In this document: positions 6,391 through 8,550 of the stretch, one piece after another
Position numbering within the stretch: position 1 is the stretch's first letter
How the letters are laid out: every line of letters starts with the position of its first letter
Assembly (NCBI GenBank): GCA_022866885.1
Contig: JALHWS010000100.1
Span: 1 to 8,550, forward strand
Direction: 5' to 3'
Length of the DNA: 8,550 nucleotides
Source: Candidatus Microgenomates bacterium
Lineage (GTDB): Bacteria > Patescibacteriota > Microgenomatia > 2-02-FULL-39-11
Notes under the pieces: model-generated
Told to the model about the DNA's origin: nothing
What the model saw: the letters and a program-made list of their open reading frames with translations, nothing else
Database searches by the model: none
Position numbers and translations under genes: made by a program

Positions 6391-7988
6391 TTTACCTTGA
6401 TCTGTCTGATAATTCTCTAGAAGCGATAGAGACGAGCCAGAATCTCATCGGCGGAGAGAAGATCATTGCGGCGGGGAGAAAAGATATCCCAGAAGGAATT
6501 ATCGATAACGGTTTAATTGCTGACCCTGACAAGTTGACGAAGGAACTTCTTGAGATATTTTCTTCCTCATATCCGAAAGAGATGAAAGATAAGCAAATCG
6601 TAGTGGCCATTTCCGATAAGCAGGTATTTACCCAAAGATTTTCCATCAATGTCCCCGATAAAGAAACTGATATTTCCGCTTTGGTTTTGGAAGAAGCCAA
6701 GAAAGTACTGCCGTATGAACCATCGGAGCTGGAAAATTTCTTTAAGGTTATCAACCAGTCAGCCAACAGCCTTGAGGTATTATATACCGCAACCCCCTTG
6801 ACAACGATTGCCCATTTCGGCCGGTTTTTCCGCAACATGGGCTTAAAAATGACTTTCCTGTCCGCTTCCTCCTTTTCCCTGTTTGAACTTTTGAGATTGG
6901 GTATTTCTCCTGAGGAAAAAATCCTTTATTGCACAGCCCACCAAAAAGCCGCAGAGTATTTTGTCTTTGATTATTTAGGGCCGATTATCAACATCGGAAA
7001 AAAACTGGGAAGCAAATCCCTTACCGCGGAAACAAAAACCGTCATCAAGGCTTTTGAGGAAAAGCACCAGCTCAAATTTTCAAAAATGATTATTGGAGGT
7101 ACCGGATCATTGGAGATACAGGCGAAAGAATTGCAGGAGGAAGTGGAATTGCCGGTCCTAAAATCCAGTGATGTTATTGACGAAGTCCTCTTTAAACTGA
7201 AAATCAGCATTGAAACCGGCGGGATACCCAAAATGCTTTTTGTCAATTCTTTGGGTTTGATCCAGTTGACCAAAAGCAATGCTCCTTCCAATTTCGCCAA
7301 GGATTTCACTTCTTTTGATGAAGTGCCGCCAATTACCGCTTCGCAGGTTAAAGAAAAACCGGTAATTTCGGAAGGTGAAAAAGTGGAAACCGTTTCCGAA
7401 AAAGAAGTCAAACAGGAAGTTAAACAGGAAGAAAAGAAAGAGGAAAAGAAAGAAGAAGTTTCCCAATATATCAATGAAAGTCTGGTCAGTTACGAAAGAC
7501 CCGGTTTAGGAAAATTCCTCTCCAAAAAAATTATTCTGATCGTGATTACGGTTATCGTGGCTTTGGTCGTGATGTTCCTTTTATTTTCTTTCACAAGTAA
7601 GGGCAAAGGCGGTATTAATATTCCTTTTATTACTCAACCGACATCGACGCCGACACCGACTCTGGTGCCCAGCAACACGCCGACACCGACTGTTGACCCG
7701 AAACTGAAAAGAAGCGACCTTAAAGTCAATGTCCTCAACGGCACCGATAAGTCCGGGTTTGCCAAAGAAACAGCAGATTTATTGGAAAAAGCCGGCTATA
7801 AAAATGTCGGAAGGGGTAATGCCGATAAAGATTCTTACGAAAAAACCGTCATCCAGATCAAAGACGATAAAAAGAACTATCTGCCGCTGATTGTAGGTGA
7901 CTTGAAGGACAAGTTTGACACCTCAACTGTGGAAAGTCTGGATAAAGACAAAAAATACGATCTGATCATCATCCTCGGAAAGAAATAA
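6387..7988 (+). CDS. PilM/FtsA-like domain - membrane helix - TPT linker - LytR C-terminal-like domain fusion
   Basis: The 533-residue protein has five parts. Residues 1-310 resemble PilM-type actin-fold proteins: IYLDLSDNSLEAIE at the start, IPEGIIDNGLIADPDKL (34-50), and an SHS2-like region with QIVVAISDKQVFTQRFSINVP and ALVLEEAKKVLPYEP. The second nucleotide-binding strand, where PilM and FtsA have an Asp-x-Gly, reads ILYCTAHQKAAE (179-190), so ATP binding is doubtful; GGTG at 237-240 remains. Residues 320-360 are a charged Glu/Lys linker with four-residue repeats. A membrane helix spans about 380-402. A Thr/Pro linker (416-436) follows. Residues 444-532 (LKVNVLNGTDKSGFAKETADLLEKAG... to YDLIIILG) match the LytR_C domain found at the end of LytR-CpsA-Psr proteins. 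The orientation would put the actin-like part inside and LytR_C outside. A role linking a cytoplasmic scaffold to the envelope or pili is inference. The ATG overlaps the hydrolase stop. Confidence 0.8.
   Translation: MIYLDLSDNSLEAIETSQNLIGGEKIIAAGRKDIPEGIIDNGLIADPDKLTKELLEIFSSSYPKEMKDKQIVVAISDKQVFTQRFSINVPDKETDISALVLEEAKKVLPYEPSELENFFKVINQSANSLEVLYTATPLTTIAHFGRFFRNMGLKMTFLSASSFSLFELLRLGISPEEKILYCTAHQKAAEYFVFDYLGPIINIGKKLGSKSLTAETKTVIKAFEEKHQLKFSKMIIGGTGSLEIQAKELQEEVELPVLKSSDVIDEVLFKLKISIETGGIPKMLFVNSLGLIQLTKSNAPSNFAKDFTSFDEVPPITASQVKEKPVISEGEKVETVSEKEVKQEVKQEEKKEEKKEEVSQYINESLVSYERPGLGKFLSKKIILIVITVIVALVVMFLLFSFTSKGKGGINIPFITQPTSTPTPTLVPSNTPTPTVDPKLKRSDLKVNVLNGTDKSGFAKETADLLEKAGYKNVGRGNADKDSYEKTVIQIKDDKKNYLPLIVGDLKDKFDTSTVESLDKDKKYDLIIILGKK
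7404..7451 (+). repeat. Imperfect 12-bp tandem repeat encoding EVKQ/EEKK
   Basis: Four 12-bp in-frame units (GAAGTCAAACAG, GAAGTTAAACAG, GAAGAAAAGAAA, GAGGAAAAGAAA) encode EVKQ-EVKQ-EEKK-EEKK at residues 340-355 of the fusion protein. They lie in the linker between the PilM-like region and the membrane helix. The unit changes by steps that look like duplication followed by substitution, so linker length may vary between strains. Confidence 0.75.
7649..7691 (+). repeat. 13-bp direct repeat in the TPT linker of the PilM-like/LytR_C gene
   Basis: GCCGACACCGACT occurs at 7649-7661 and again at 7679-7691, exactly 30 bp (10 codons) apart, each encoding part of a TPTPT run. A near-identical 17-base version occurs in the linker of the small membrane protein gene (5407-5423), with one mismatch against 7679-7695. 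Confidence 0.7.
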
Positions 7989-7997
7989 GCAATCGTC

Positions 7998-8550
7998 TTA
8001 TCTGCAACTTGCCGCTTTAATTTTTATAAATTCCGGGTCTTTCGGGATATTGTCCATACCAAGCATTCCCTTAATGACGTTTACCTTAACATTTTCTTTG
8101 GCAAAAAGGCAATCCTGGTTTACTCCAAGGCCTTTCATTTGAAAACGGCAGGCGCCGTTGTCACCGCTGGAAATTGTGAGTGTCACCACCTGTGCCGTTT
8201 CAACTGTCGTTGTGACCTCTACCGGCTTGCAACCGGTTGTAAAGCCGTCGATGATGTTTGTAAAAATACAATTCGGATCGTTACTCGCACAGGTTATTTT
8301 CTTTGGTGTTGGGCTTACTTGCGGAGACGGAGTTTGTACGGCAGTTGGACTTAAAACAGCTGTTTTTGTAACGCAATAATCATTTTCCAATTTATCCTGC
8401 TCGGCTTTTATGGTCTCCTGGCCGGAACCTGAATCCTGACCGAAAAGGTGACCGAAAGCATCCTTCGTAATTTTTTCCATCGGCACGTTACATTCAGAAG
8501 AACGTAACTGGGCGGTTGTTTTTGTGTCCAAAACAGTCTGACTGTACCGA
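7998..8550 (-). CDS. Cysteine-rich, probably exported protein with Thr/Pro linker, 5'-truncated by the window edge
   Basis: I do not recognise a family. The frame is open to the window edge, so about 183 C-terminal residues are visible; a TTG at 8531 is only the first start-like codon and need not be used. Using that codon as residue 1, residues 57-77 form a Ser/Thr/Pro linker (SPTAVQTPSPQVSPTP) separating a charged part from a C-terminal domain of about 100 residues. Eight cysteines are present (14, 53, 81, 88, 101, 128, 141, 176), six of them after the linker, including CASNDPNC. Such a count, with a beta-rich stretch (VEVTTTVETAQVVTLTISSG), fits a disulfide-bonded extracellular domain, although the signal or anchor would lie outside the window. 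It is encoded opposite to all other genes here and ends 9 bp from the stop of the plus-strand operon. The reading frame, low repetitiveness and linker style support a real gene. Confidence 0.75.
   Translation of the reverse strand, partial: RYSQTVLDTKTTAQLRSSECNVPMEKITKDAFGHLFGQDSGSGQETIKAEQDKLENDYCVTKTAVLSPTAVQTPSPQVSPTPKKITCASNDPNCIFTNIIDGFTTGCKPVEVTTTVETAQVVTLTISSGDNGACRFQMKGLGVNQDCLFAKENVKVNVIKGMLGMDNIPKDPEFIKIKAASCR

Noticed and set aside
6971..7474. 167-residue minus-strand open frame opposite the PilM-like gene (and another frame at 7158-7466)
   Set aside because: The translation is rich in Ser, Phe and Leu in the pattern expected from the antisense of a Glu/Lys-rich gene. It shows no family motif and the opposite frame is clearly coding.
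6387..7988. The 533-residue protein as a LytR-CpsA-Psr ligase
   Set aside because: Only the C-terminal LytR_C-like domain is seen. The catalytic domain with its conserved Arg and Asp residues is missing and replaced by a PilM-like region.
8139..8379. Two short plus-strand open frames of 71 and 73 residues with several cysteines
   Set aside because: They overlap the cysteine-rich minus-strand gene, whose linker and domain layout is more convincing. No ribosome site or family motif supports them.

Overview
The window looks like a piece of a Patescibacteria (CPR) genome, most likely from the Microgenomates side. This is inferred from gene content and style, not from a database search. The clues are a DUF4012 membrane protein, a RecO without its usual zinc-finger end, a single-chain (alpha2-type) glycyl-tRNA synthetase, several proteins with Thr-Pro 'TPTPT' linkers behind a membrane helix, and very tight gene packing. 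Five plus-strand genes end in TGA at sensible family ends (four of them overlapping the next ATG), so the standard bacterial code is in use and the TGA-reassigned CPR lineages are unlikely.

Bases 1-3413 are the end of a surface-polysaccharide block. They hold the 3' part of a mannose-1-phosphate guanylyltransferase gene (sugar-nucleotide supply), a short membrane-bound sugar-phosphate transferase (first step of glycan assembly on a lipid carrier), and a DUF4012 single-pass membrane protein of unknown function. The three genes overlap or nearly touch.

Bases 3413-5306 carry two housekeeping genes: a short recO, coupled to the DUF4012 gene by TAATG, and glyS. Between them is a 43-bp gap, the longest non-coding stretch in the window, with a promoter-like sequence very close to the glyS start.

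Bases 5303-7988 continue without gaps. They encode a small membrane-anchored protein with a TPTPT linker and a beta-rich outer domain, a glyoxalase II-type metallo-beta-lactamase-fold hydrolase, and a 533-residue protein. That last protein joins a PilM/FtsA-like cytoplasmic region to a membrane helix, a TPT linker and an external LytR C-terminal-like domain, and it is the most unusual gene here.

From 8550 back to 7998 on the minus strand lies the 3' part of a cysteine-rich, probably exported protein with its own Thr/Pro linker. It converges on the plus-strand operon with only 9 bp between the stop codons. No stretch over 300 bp is without a gene. I see no tRNA, rRNA, CRISPR array, transposon or phage gene.
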